Assembly (NCBI GenBank): GCA_900315815.1 | Contig: ONAS01000011.1 | Location: 1-33,515 of the forward strand | Length of the DNA: 33,515 bases | Direction: 5' to 3' | From: an uncultured Eubacteriales bacterium | GTDB lineage: Bacteria; Bacillota; Clostridia; Oscillospirales; Acutalibacteraceae | In this document: positions 16,865 to 24,779 of the stretch, piece after piece | Numbering within the stretch: the first letter of the stretch is position 1 | Layout of the letters: the number at the start of each line of letters is the position of its first letter | Notes under the pieces: generated by a model | Told to the model about the DNA's origin: nothing | Database searches by the model: none | The model's input: the letters and a program-made list of their open reading frames with translations, nothing else | Position numbers and translations under genes: made by a program

Positions 16865-17593
16865 ATGGCATGGTTTTTTGCCGACACGGATATCACGACC
16901 GAAGCGTACACCCTCACGGGTGAGGACGCCGCTCATATCGCGCGTTCTCTGCGCATGAAGGTCGGCGAGGAGCTGACCCTCTGCACGCCCGACGGACGCC
17001 GCCATACGTGCGAGATAACGCAGATCACCCGCGACGACGTCACCGTGCGGATCCTTGATAGCACCGTCTGCGAGCAGGAGCCGACCGTCCGCGTATCGCT
17101 GTATATCGCACTGATGAAGGGCGACAAGATCGACGACGTCATCCAGAAGGCGGTCGAGCTGGGCGTTCACGACATCACACCGTTCCTGTCCGCCCGCTGT
17201 ATCTCACGGCCCGACGCGAAGAGCCTCGCCAAAAAGCAGCAGCGCTGGCAGAAGATCGCGGACAGCGCCGCATCCCAGTCCCGCCGCGGGATCCTGCCGC
17301 GGGTGCATGACTGCATCGATATCGCCGATATCCCCGACGCGGTCGGGGACTGCGGCAAAGCGATCGTCTTCTACGAATGCGGCGGCGAAAAGCTGTCCGC
17401 TCTAATCCCCGCCGACGCAACATCCCTTGCCCTGATCACGGGCGCCGAGGGAGGCTTTGAGGAAGCGGAGATCGAGAGGCTGAAGCAGGCGGGCGTCGAG
17501 CCCGCGACCCTCGGCAAACGCATCCTGCGCGCCCAGACGGCGCCGATCGCCGCTCTCTGCGCCGCCATGCTGCTCACGGGGAACTTAGAATAA
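16865..17593 (+). CDS. rsmE: 16S rRNA (uracil(1498)-N3)-methyltransferase RsmE
   Basis: RsmE methylates U1498 of 16S rRNA using SAM. The 242-aa protein has an N-terminal PUA-like domain (HIARSLRMKVGEELTLC) and a C-terminal SPOUT knot with GAEGGFEEAEI and the cofactor-loop LGKRILRAQTAPIAAL. The frame is open for 39 codons upstream, but ATG at 16865 has GAGGTGAT at good spacing and gives the family start. It heads a two-gene unit with mtnN 46 nt downstream, sensible because mtnN clears the SAH that methyltransferases produce. Confidence 0.95.
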   Translation: MAWFFADTDITTEAYTLTGEDAAHIARSLRMKVGEELTLCTPDGRRHTCEITQITRDDVTVRILDSTVCEQEPTVRVSLYIALMKGDKIDDVIQKAVELGVHDITPFLSARCISRPDAKSLAKKQQRWQKIADSAASQSRRGILPRVHDCIDIADIPDAVGDCGKAIVFYECGGEKLSALIPADATSLALITGAEGGFEEAEIERLKQAGVEPATLGKRILRAQTAPIAALCAAMLLTGNLE

Positions 17594-17639
17594 TAAAGGG
17601 ACCGGACATCCGATCCACAGACTGTACAGGAGGTATCCC

Positions 17640-18335
17640 ATGCTCGGATTCATCTGTGCGCTCGGCGTCGAGGTCGAGGGCATCAAGCAATTAATGGACA
17701 ATAAAACCGAAGAGACCCATGCGAAGATCACCTACGCAAAGGGCGAGATCTTCGGCCGTGAGGTGGTCTGCTGTGAGTGCGGCATCGGCAAGGTCAACGC
17801 CGCCATGAGCACCCAGATCATGATCGATTTCTACCGTCCCGATGTGATCATCAACTCGGGCATCGCCGGCTCGCTGAGCAAGGACATCCGCATCGGCGAT
17901 CTGGTGATCTCCGACGACTGCGTCCAGCATGACATGGACGGTACCGAGGCGGGAGATCCGCCCGGCGAGATCTGGTTCAACGACGAAAAGCGCATCGATA
18001 TCCCCGCCGACAAGGCGACGGCGGACCGTCTGGAGCAGGCATGCAGGGTCCTTGCCGACACCGCCGTGTTCCGCGGACGCATCGCCTCGGGCGACGCCTT
18101 CATCTCGGCGCACGCGCGCCGTCAGCGGATCGCCGACATGTTCGGCGCTCTCGCCTGCGAGATGGAGGGGGGCGCGGTCGGCACGGTCTGCTACCGTAAC
18201 GAGGTCCCCTACGCGGTACTGCGCTGTATCTCCGATGACTTCAACGAGAATGAGTTTGTCGATTTCCTGCGCTTCCGCGAGATCGCCGCGGAAAAATCCA
18301 TCCGCGCTATCACCGAATTCATCCGCTGCTGCTGA
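17640..18335 (+). CDS. mtnN: 5'-methylthioadenosine/S-adenosylhomocysteine nucleosidase
   Basis: Cleaves MTA and SAH to adenine and the thioribose or ribosyl-homocysteine, relieving product inhibition of SAM enzymes. The 231-aa protein has the N-terminal IGICALGVE-like motif (GFICALGVEVEG, Glu11 at the active site), INSGIAGSLS, the ACEMEGGAVGTVCY block with the substrate-binding Met-Glu, and ISDDFNE carrying the catalytic Asp. The length matches the family. An AGGAGG site lies 6 nt before ATG, and a strong terminator follows. Confidence 0.95.
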   Translation: MLGFICALGVEVEGIKQLMDNKTEETHAKITYAKGEIFGREVVCCECGIGKVNAAMSTQIMIDFYRPDVIINSGIAGSLSKDIRIGDLVISDDCVQHDMDGTEAGDPPGEIWFNDEKRIDIPADKATADRLEQACRVLADTAVFRGRIASGDAFISAHARRQRIADMFGALACEMEGGAVGTVCYRNEVPYAVLRCISDDFNENEFVDFLRFREIAAEKSIRAITEFIRCC

Positions 18336-18347
18336 TCGCGGCATCAT

Positions 18348-18375
18348 AAAAGGCGCCTCGTCGAGGCGCCTTTTT
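18348..18375. terminator. Terminator after mtnN
   Basis: AAAAGGCGCCTCG pairs with CGAGGCGCCTTTTT (perfect stem, T5 on plus, T4 on minus). It separates convergent mtnN and the hydrolase gene and can serve both. Confidence 0.88.
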
Positions 18376-18404
18376 CATATGCTTGTTCTGTTTTTTGAGC
18401 GGAT

Positions 18405-19334
18405 TCATCCGTTGCGCTTGATAAAGTCGCGCACGATCGCGAGATACCGCTCGGGGTCGGCAAAATAGCTCACCCCGTGACCCGCGCCCGGAAAGGTATG
18501 CCGCTCCACCAGCTCGGGGTTCGCGCGGCGGATCTCGTCGCTCATTTCCGGGGGCACGAAATCGTCCGCCTCTCCGTGGATGATCAGGATCGGCTTTTTC
18601 GAGCGCTTCACGCTCTCCGCGGCGGTAACGTCACCGCGGATGACCAGATGACCGAACACCAGCACGCTGAGATAGGACATCACCCATGCGAATTTGGGAT
18701 TCCATCCGGTCTTTTTCGCGACGTGACAGATGATATCCTTCGGCGAGCTGAACGGACAGTCCGCGCAGATCAGCTTCACGTTATCTGGCAGCTCCAGACC
18801 GGAAGCCATCAGCACCGTCCCCGCACCCATCGAGATGCCGAACAGATAGACGGGCGCGTCCGTCCCGAACCGCCGGTTGGCGTATTCGATCCACGACAGA
18901 ACGTCGCGTCTTTCGCGGATGCCGTAGGTGATGGTATGGCCGCCGCTCTTGAAATGCGCGCGCTCATCCACGAGGAGCACATTGTAGCCCTCGTTCTGCA
19001 AAAACTGTCCCATCACGCTGAAATCACGGATCGCAGAGCCGCGATAGCCGTGGAACAGGATACACAGCGGCGCGCCGTGCTCATGATGATAGTATCTTCC
19101 GTACAGCCGAAGCCCGTCATACGAGCGCGTCATCACGCGGCGGCAGGGGATGTTTTTGAGGGAGAGCGTCTGCCGATGCACCTCGTCGTTGAACCGCTTG
19201 TTGGCGATGATCATCGGCGCGCTGACCTCGTCCGCGTCGCGGTGAGGCGAGTAGAATACCTTGTAGTATACCATAAACAGCGCACTCAGCAAGGCGATCA
19301 GCAAAATCAGAATAATGATGATTACAGCAGCCAT
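18405..19334 (-). CDS. Membrane-anchored alpha/beta hydrolase
   Basis: A 309-aa alpha/beta hydrolase with one N-terminal membrane anchor (residues 3-24, almost all I/L/A/V). The catalytic domain has the oxyanion-loop HGYRG (95-99), nucleophile elbow GISMGAG with Ser168, the acid in HGEADDFVP (Asp258) and the base in GAGHGVSY (His286). It resembles the YqkD/BEM46 group of hydrolases; the substrate is unknown. GAGAGG is the ribosome site and overlaps the end of the preceding gene, 3 nt away, so it is the last gene of a three-gene unit. Confidence 0.88.
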   Translation of the reverse strand: MAAVIIIILILLIALLSALFMVYYKVFYSPHRDADEVSAPMIIANKRFNDEVHRQTLSLKNIPCRRVMTRSYDGLRLYGRYYHHEHGAPLCILFHGYRGSAIRDFSVMGQFLQNEGYNVLLVDERAHFKSGGHTITYGIRERRDVLSWIEYANRRFGTDAPVYLFGISMGAGTVLMASGLELPDNVKLICADCPFSSPKDIICHVAKKTGWNPKFAWVMSYLSVLVFGHLVIRGDVTAAESVKRSKKPILIIHGEADDFVPPEMSDEIRRANPELVERHTFPGAGHGVSYFADPERYLAIVRDFIKRNG

Positions 19335-19337
19335 TTT

Positions 19338-19808
19338 TTACCTCTCATGTACGCGTTTGCCGGTCATATGCCCGATTTTCAGGGCGAGGATATGACAGCG
19401 CGCGGCGTTTTTTCGAATATCCTCCTCCACCTCGGCGGCAGAAGGATTGTATTTCAGCCCGAGCATCCGCAGGCGCCGTATTTTTTCGCCGTCGTCCTCA
19501 ACGATGCCGATCCTGCCGAAGACGATCACGCTGTTGAAATAATACGCCCAGTCATCGTCGGGCTTCGTTCCCTTGTCGATCACACAGAAGGACGCCTTGT
19601 CACATCCGCTCAGCGCGTCGATCTTGTGACCGCTCAAAGCCGAATGGAAATACAGATACCCGTCATCAAGGACAAAATTCACGGGCACGCCGTAGGGATA
19701 CCCGCCGTCGCCGATCAGCGACAGCACCCCGCGCGGCTCGCTTTGAAGGATCCGCAGGCATTCTTCATCGGTCAGCCGCTGTTTGAAGCGGCGCATGGGC
19801 CGGAACAT
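19338..19808 (-). CDS. Pyridoxamine 5'-phosphate oxidase-related (NimA-like) flavin protein
   Basis: A 156-aa split-barrel protein of the PNPOx-like/NimA family. Visible features are the helical DEECLRILQ start, the strand GVLSLIGDGGYPYGVPVNFV typical of this group, LYFHSALSGHKIDAL with the cofactor-contacting His-Ser region, and SVIVFGRIGIVEDD. Members bind FMN, F420 or haem; the reaction here is unknown. It follows the C39 lipoprotein gene by 30 nt and precedes the hydrolase by 3 nt. The second Met (codon 5) is an alternative start. Confidence 0.85.
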   Translation of the reverse strand: MFRPMRRFKQRLTDEECLRILQSEPRGVLSLIGDGGYPYGVPVNFVLDDGYLYFHSALSGHKIDALSGCDKASFCVIDKGTKPDDDWAYYFNSVIVFGRIGIVEDDGEKIRRLRMLGLKYNPSAAEVEEDIRKNAARCHILALKIGHMTGKRVHER

Positions 19809-19838
19809 CCGATCACTCTCTTTCGCTGAAGATGAACA

Positions 19839-20663
19839 TCATCTGAGATCAGAGGTATCGACGATCACCGCGGAATATCCGCCGATATCCTCGTTGAGCC
19901 TTTCGAACTCGCCCGCGTCGACAGTGACCTTCCCTCTCAGGGGGTCCGCGATATCCACGGTACCGGCGTCCCTGTCATAGCCGTACAGGGTGACGCAATG
20001 CTCGTTGTCGTACCACATATAATACTCGTCGTCATAATAGACGCCGTCGTCGGAATACATCGGCTCGCACATATAGTAGGTCGTCCACACGACCACGGGA
20101 TACCCCGCGTCCACCAGCTTGCATAGATCCTTGAGCGGCGACTTGCTGGTGTTGTACGCGCAGACCTTCGCGCCGGTCTCCTGTGCGAACGCATCGACGG
20201 TCGCGACGATGCCGATCGGCCATATCCCCGCGCCGTCGTCGGAGAACGGATCGCCGCAATAGCCGATGGCAAAGTTATCGTCATATATCAGATACTTTTC
20301 CGCGATCTCCGTTTTTTCCAGATCATAGCCCAGCGCGTTGATCGCCATCGTCAGGGCGACCGACTCACAGCCGGTCGGCAGCTCGGGGTACTGATCCATC
20401 GCCTCCACGGAGATCGACGCCGAGGAGGACCTCAGGTCAGCGTCCATGATCTTTTTGACGCGCTTTTCGGTAAGCTCACGGACAGTGGGCGGCTCGGTCG
20501 GCTTCTGCGTCGGCTTCTGAACGGAGCCTTCTGTCGCTTTTTCTGTTTGCTTCTGCGCGGCAGACGCCGTATCGGGCGTCGCGGGTGCCGTGTTCTCCGC
20601 GCTCGCTCCGCAGGCGCATAACAGCATACACAGCAGGACAGCCGCGGCAAGGAGTCGTTTCAT
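19839..20663 (-). CDS. C39-family peptidase-like lipoprotein
   Basis: A 274-aa predicted lipoprotein. The signal peptide ends at LLCACG (lipid Cys18), followed by a Thr/Pro/Lys-rich linker (about residues 22-62, with KPTQKPTEPP) that would hold the domain off the membrane. The papain-like C39_2 domain has LPTGCESVALTM (Cys99), NEHCVTLYGYD (His222) and IADPLRG (Asp240), a complete triad. No ABC transporter or bacteriocin precursor is near, so it fits the YvpB-like solitary group rather than the leader-cleaving exporters. An extended -10 promoter (TGGTATACT at 20696-20704 on the minus strand) precedes it. Confidence 0.87.
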   Translation of the reverse strand: MKRLLAAAVLLCMLLCACGASAENTAPATPDTASAAQKQTEKATEGSVQKPTQKPTEPPTVRELTEKRVKKIMDADLRSSSASISVEAMDQYPELPTGCESVALTMAINALGYDLEKTEIAEKYLIYDDNFAIGYCGDPFSDDGAGIWPIGIVATVDAFAQETGAKVCAYNTSKSPLKDLCKLVDAGYPVVVWTTYYMCEPMYSDDGVYYDDEYYMWYDNEHCVTLYGYDRDAGTVDIADPLRGKVTVDAGEFERLNEDIGGYSAVIVDTSDLR

Positions 20664-20695
20664 AAAATTCTCCTCATATATATGTTATATGACAC

Positions 20696-20704
20696 AGTAT
20701 ACCA
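20696..20704 (-). promoter_or_regulatory. Extended -10 promoter of the C39 lipoprotein operon
   Basis: TGG-TATACT on the minus strand, about 35 nt before the gene; the -35 (TAGCAT) is poor, consistent with an extended -10 type. Confidence 0.5.
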
Positions 20705-20748
20705 TATTCCGACAAAGAATGCTATCCTTTTTCTCAAATCCGCCGTAT

Positions 20749-20776
20749 GAAAAAATGCCCCCGAAGCCGGGAGCAT
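20749..20776 (-). terminator. Terminator of the acyltransferase gene
   Basis: On the minus strand ATGCTCCCG pairs with CGGGGGCAT (one U-G) over a 4-nt loop and ends in six T, just past the stop codon at 20782. Confidence 0.85.
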
Positions 20777-20781
20777 CCGTT

Positions 20782-21900
20782 TTATCCCTTTGTGCGGCTC
20801 AGCCGTACTCTGATGCCGTCCTCCAGCTTTTCCAGCCGCGGCTTGACCTTGAGCAGATCGAACAGCTTCACGCGCAGAAAATCGATGCCGGAGCAGACGA
20901 CGTAGATCCCGACCGCTGTCAGGAGCACGCACAGGATCATCAGCGGCGCGTTCATTTTCTGCATAAAGCCGAGATACCGCTTGATGACATAGCTGCGGAT
21001 CAGCGGATGATCGTGTATCAGGTACACGCCGAACGTCATCGGCGTCAGGAACGCGACCGCGCGGCAGACGCCCGCTCTGACGTTCAGCCCGCGGAAGAAC
21101 AGCAAGAGCGACACCGCGCAGATACAGATATTCAGCGAGGTGTACTGGTAGAACAGGGTGTTGTGCTTCAGGGCGCCTTCGAGCTGCATCGACAGGCTCT
21201 GCGTCAGGAGCTTGAGCACCGCCGACACGGCGACAGTCGCGCAGTATACGATCAGAAAGCGGCTTTTTTTTACGCGGCCGAGCACATCGAACCGGCGGAT
21301 ATAGCCGCCCGTCAGGTACAGAGCCATCATCCACCACGCCGAGTAGCCGCGGTTGATATCGATGGTATCGGTACCGTAGTAGGCGCTGTAAACGGAGTTG
21401 AACACCCCGATGAACAGATACAGGGAAACCAGCAGGACCTCCAGTCTGCGGCGGCTGAGCTGCTGCACCGCGAGGTTCAGGATCGGCATCAGCAGGAAGA
21501 GGATGAAGTAACAGCTGAAAAACCAGTATTCTCTGGAGGTAACGGGGATCAGCGAGCGGAAGATCACCCGCAGGCTGATCTTTGCGGGCATGATCAGCTT
21601 GAACACGAGGGTGATGCCCGCCGAATACAAAAACACCTGCAGCCACAGCGCGGCGAGGTTGCTGTACTTCGTTTTGGAGAACGCCCCGACATAGCCGGAG
21701 ATCAGCACATAGCAGTTGACCGCACACAGCACGCACAGCTCTGCCGCGACAAGCGCGTCATAGCCCGCCGAAAACAGCTCGCGCGATTTGAGCAGACCGC
21801 CGTGGGTGATGATATGGTGAACGGCGATCATCAGCATGGACAGGATCCGCAGGGCGTCGATGCCGTAATTGCGCTTCGGATTGATCGGTCTCAGCGTCAT
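20782..21900 (-). CDS. Acyltransferase 3 family membrane protein
   Basis: A 372-aa polytopic membrane protein of the acyltransferase-3 family, which usually O-acetylates surface polysaccharides or glycolipids. It starts with RNYGIDALRILSMLMIAVHH, the conserved first helix with the catalytic His (MIAVHH), and has about ten membrane segments plus the family SREYWFFSCYF motif. ATG at 21898-21900 follows AAAGGAGCG; the much longer open frame upstream passes through two promoters and is antisense to the GH53 gene. Monocistronic, divergent from the galactanase. The acceptor is unknown. Confidence 0.9.
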   Translation of the reverse strand: MTLRPINPKRNYGIDALRILSMLMIAVHHIITHGGLLKSRELFSAGYDALVAAELCVLCAVNCYVLISGYVGAFSKTKYSNLAALWLQVFLYSAGITLVFKLIMPAKISLRVIFRSLIPVTSREYWFFSCYFILFLLMPILNLAVQQLSRRRLEVLLVSLYLFIGVFNSVYSAYYGTDTIDINRGYSAWWMMALYLTGGYIRRFDVLGRVKKSRFLIVYCATVAVSAVLKLLTQSLSMQLEGALKHNTLFYQYTSLNICICAVSLLLFFRGLNVRAGVCRAVAFLTPMTFGVYLIHDHPLIRSYVIKRYLGFMQKMNAPLMILCVLLTAVGIYVVCSGIDFLRVKLFDLLKVKPRLEKLEDGIRVRLSRTKG

Positions 21901-21934
21901 AGGGGCGCTCCTTTCCTTCGGATTTTCTGCATCA

Positions 21935-21963
21935 ATTATAGTATAAGATCCACCCGCTGTCAA
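21935..21963 (-). promoter_or_regulatory. Promoter of the acyltransferase gene
   Basis: Consensus on the minus strand: TTGACA (21958-21963), 17-nt spacer, TATAAT (21935-21940). Confidence 0.88.
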
Positions 21964-21991
21964 TTCAAAGAAGCCGTATCGCGGGATCTTC

Positions 21992-22020
21992 TTGACATCG
22001 CCGTCGGAATCTTTTAAGAT
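21992..22020 (+). promoter_or_regulatory. Promoter of the GH53 gene
   Basis: TTGACA (21992-21997), 17-nt spacer, TAAGAT (22015-22020), about 30 nt before the start codon. Divergent from the acyltransferase promoter, with 28 nt between the two -35 boxes. Confidence 0.8.
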
Positions 22021-22050
22021 GGAAGCATAGAACCGAACGGAGATGACGAC

Positions 22051-23532
22051 ATGAAAAAGGCAAGTGTGTTCCGCCGTATCGCGGCGGCAGTCCTGGTGAT
22101 AACAGCGCTCCTGTACGGCTGTGCCTTCCCCTCCCATGCTCAGCAGTCGGTCACCGTGCAGCCGATCGACTTTCAAAACGGCGGCTTCATCCGCGGGATG
22201 GATGTTTCGTCGGTCATTTCTCTGGAAAACAGCGGCGTGACCTTCCGCGACGAAAACGGCAGAGAAAAGGATCTGCTGCGCATCCTCGCCGATCACGGCG
22301 TCAACTACATCCGCGTGCGGGTGTGGAACGATCCTTACGACAGCGCCCGTCACGGCTACGGCGGCGGCAACAACGATGTCGATACAGCCGCGCTGATCGG
22401 CAGACGCGCCGCAAAATACGGCATGAAGCTGCTGGTGGATTTCCACTATTCCGACTTCTGGGCGGATCCCGCCAAGCAGAAGTCCCCCAAGTCATGGGCG
22501 GATCTCAGCCTTGACGACCGTCTGGACGCGCTAAGCGCGTATACATCCGCGTCCCTTGAGACCATCCGCAGGGCGGGCGCGGATATCGGCATGGTGCAGA
22601 TCGGCAACGAAACCAACAGCGGCGTCGCGGGCGTGACGGATTTCAAAGATATCCCCAAGGTGTTCCGCGCTGCATCCGCGGCGGTCAGAGCGTTCGATCC
22701 CGATATCCTCGTCGCGATCCACTTCACCAACCCCGAGCAGACCGGGACGACCGAGTGGCGCGCGGACTGGCTTGCCGAGAACGGCGTCGACTACGATGTT
22801 TTCGCCGTGTCCTACTATCCTTTCTGGCACGGCAGTCTTTCCAATCTGACAAAGGTGCTCCGCTACGCCGCGGACACCTATGATAAATACGTGATGGTCG
22901 CCGAGACCTCCTATGCTTACACGCTCGCGGATACCGACGGTCACCCCAACACCGTCAGCAGGGGACACAACGATACAGGCGGTGACCTGCTGTGGGATTT
23001 CACCCCGCAGGGACAGGCTGACGAGGTGCGCGCCGTGATGGACGCGGTCAACAGCGTCGGCGAAAAGGGTCTGGGCGTGTTCTACTGGGAGGGCGCGTGG
23101 ATCACCGTCGGCGATACCGCGGGTCTGGACGGCGCCGCCTACACCGATCGTCTGAACGCCAACCGGGCGCTCTGGGAGCAGTTCGGAAGCGGCTGGGCGT
23201 CCTCCGCCTCCGCGGACTTCGACCCCGACGACGCGGGAAAATACTGCGGCGGCTCCGCTGTCGATAATCAGGCGTTCTTCGACGCCTCCGGCGCCGCGCT
23301 TGCTTCGCTGAAGGTCTTTGACGAGGTGCTCGCTCAGGAGTTCCTCCCCGGCGACGCCGACCTCAGCGGCTCGCTGGAGATCCTTGACGCGACCCGCATC
23401 CAGCGGTATCTGGCCGATCTGTGCTGGCTCAACCCCACCGCGCAGAAGGCGGCGGACATCAACAACAGCGGCGAGCCGGATATCCTTGACGCGACCCGCG
23501 TCCAGCGCATCCTCGCAGGCTTTAAAGACTGA
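22051..23532 (+). CDS. Secreted GH53 endo-beta-1,4-galactanase with C-terminal dockerin
   Basis: Hydrolyses beta-1,4-galactan side chains of pectin (arabinogalactan type I). The 493-aa protein has an export signal (1-30; AFPSHA then QQ fits signal peptidase I, while LLYGC is a weak lipobox alternative), then the GH53 barrel from FIRGMDVS: VNYIRVRVWNDP, LVDFHYSDFWADP, acid/base Glu187 in IGNETNSG and nucleophile Glu285 in MVAETSYAY. Residues 434-491 form a type I dockerin with two Ca-binding repeats (GDADLSGSLEILDATRIQRYL and ADINNSGEPDILDATRVQ). The dockerin implies docking to a cohesin scaffold or cell surface. The start follows a weak GGAGATGACG site. No terminator is seen before the next gene. 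Confidence 0.94.
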   Translation: MKKASVFRRIAAAVLVITALLYGCAFPSHAQQSVTVQPIDFQNGGFIRGMDVSSVISLENSGVTFRDENGREKDLLRILADHGVNYIRVRVWNDPYDSARHGYGGGNNDVDTAALIGRRAAKYGMKLLVDFHYSDFWADPAKQKSPKSWADLSLDDRLDALSAYTSASLETIRRAGADIGMVQIGNETNSGVAGVTDFKDIPKVFRAASAAVRAFDPDILVAIHFTNPEQTGTTEWRADWLAENGVDYDVFAVSYYPFWHGSLSNLTKVLRYAADTYDKYVMVAETSYAYTLADTDGHPNTVSRGHNDTGGDLLWDFTPQGQADEVRAVMDAVNSVGEKGLGVFYWEGAWITVGDTAGLDGAAYTDRLNANRALWEQFGSGWASSASADFDPDDAGKYCGGSAVDNQAFFDASGAALASLKVFDEVLAQEFLPGDADLSGSLEILDATRIQRYLADLCWLNPTAQKAADINNSGEPDILDATRVQRILAGFKD

Positions 23533-23573
23533 GCCGCTTTCTTTTCGGAATACACGATCGAGGAGTACCCCAT

Positions 23574-24767
23574 ATGGCAAATACAAAATCCCAAAATCAT
23601 ACAGAGCAGGCGTCCGCTTCCTACCGCTTTGTCAGCGCGTCACAGCAAATGCAGACCCTGCGCCCCGTCCGCTCCTTTGCCGTCAGGACAGGCTTTGACA
23701 CCTTAGATAAAATGCTCGACGGCGGCGTCAAGGACGGGATCACCGTCCTGGGCGCGATGCCCGGACTCGGAAAAACGACCTTTGTCCTCCAGCTGGCGTA
23801 CAACGTCGCCGCAAAGGGAACGCCGGTCCTGTTCTTCTCGCTGGAGATGACCGCCTTCACGCTGATCGCGAAGAGCATCACCCGCGAGTGCTTTCTGGAG
23901 CGCCGGTATACGCCCGATCAACAGGATAAGACGCTGACCGCCATCGAGCTGATGAGCAGTGAGCAGGTGCTGTCCTTTTTCTCCTCAGACGGCGGCGCAC
24001 CCGCCGAACTGCCGGCAGGGATCGGCGCAAAGGACGCCGAGGTCTATCGGACGGTCGCCCAAACCATGCGGCGGGTCATGAAAAACCTCTACATCATCGA
24101 CAAGAACGATCAGAAGAAGCAGAACGCCGGGAAAGCGAACGCCGCGTTCACCGCGGCGGATATCGCAGAGATCACAGAGGCGTTCATCGGGTCGCACTGT
24201 ACCGACAGCAGCGGAACCGCCGAGGGTCTCTACCGCCGCAAGCCACTGGTCATCGTCGATTATCTGCAGATACTCGACCGCGAAAAGGGAGAGATCCTTA
24301 CGGATAAGCAGGCTGTCGAAGCGAGCTTCAAGGAGCTGGAGGCGCTTTCCAAGCAGGGCGTGCCCGTCATTCTGATCAGCTCCATCAACCGCGGCAGCTA
24401 CGAGACCGACAGCAGAGGCAGGCGCAAGAGCAGTCTGTCGATGAACTCCTTCAAGGAGACCGGTCTGATCGAATACAGCGCCGACACCCTTCTCGCGATC
24501 GATTTCGTCAACAAGAACGCCTCTCCGGAGGAGGAAAAGGCAAAGGATCCGCGGGAGATCTCCATCGAGATCCTCAAGCAGCGGATGGGCGCGGCGTCCG
24601 GCTCGGTGCAGTTTTACTATTATCCCAAGTACGACGCCTTTGTGGACAGCCGCTCTGCGGGGCGCGTGCCGTCCCGATCCGCCAAAGCCTCGCGCGCGGA
24701 TCAGACGGAAAAGTCCGATCCCGAGCGCGAGCGTTTCATGAAGCTGGACATCAAGTCTTACCCGTAA
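23574..24767 (+). CDS. DnaB/RecA-type replicative helicase-like ATPase
   Basis: A 397-aa protein with the DnaB C-terminal (RecA-like) fold but no DnaB N-terminal domain. It shows FDTLDKMLDGGVKDGITVLG, Walker A GAMPGLGKTT (60-69), FFSLEM (motif H1a-like), Walker B LVIVDYLQI (225-233) and SSINRGSYE (motif H3/H4-like). Two inserts (about 115-215, with low-complexity AGKANA) and a charged C-terminal tail are unusual. Stand-alone DnaB-C proteins occur on plasmids and phage as replicative helicases. A GAGGAG site precedes the ATG; the next gene starts 13 nt after it, so they form a pair. Confidence 0.85.
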   Translation: MANTKSQNHTEQASASYRFVSASQQMQTLRPVRSFAVRTGFDTLDKMLDGGVKDGITVLGAMPGLGKTTFVLQLAYNVAAKGTPVLFFSLEMTAFTLIAKSITRECFLERRYTPDQQDKTLTAIELMSSEQVLSFFSSDGGAPAELPAGIGAKDAEVYRTVAQTMRRVMKNLYIIDKNDQKKQNAGKANAAFTAADIAEITEAFIGSHCTDSSGTAEGLYRRKPLVIVDYLQILDREKGEILTDKQAVEASFKELEALSKQGVPVILISSINRGSYETDSRGRRKSSLSMNSFKETGLIEYSADTLLAIDFVNKNASPEEEKAKDPREISIEILKQRMGAASGSVQFYYYPKYDAFVDSRSAGRVPSRSAKASRADQTEKSDPERERFMKLDIKSYP

Positions 24768-24779
24768 AGGAAATGTGAA

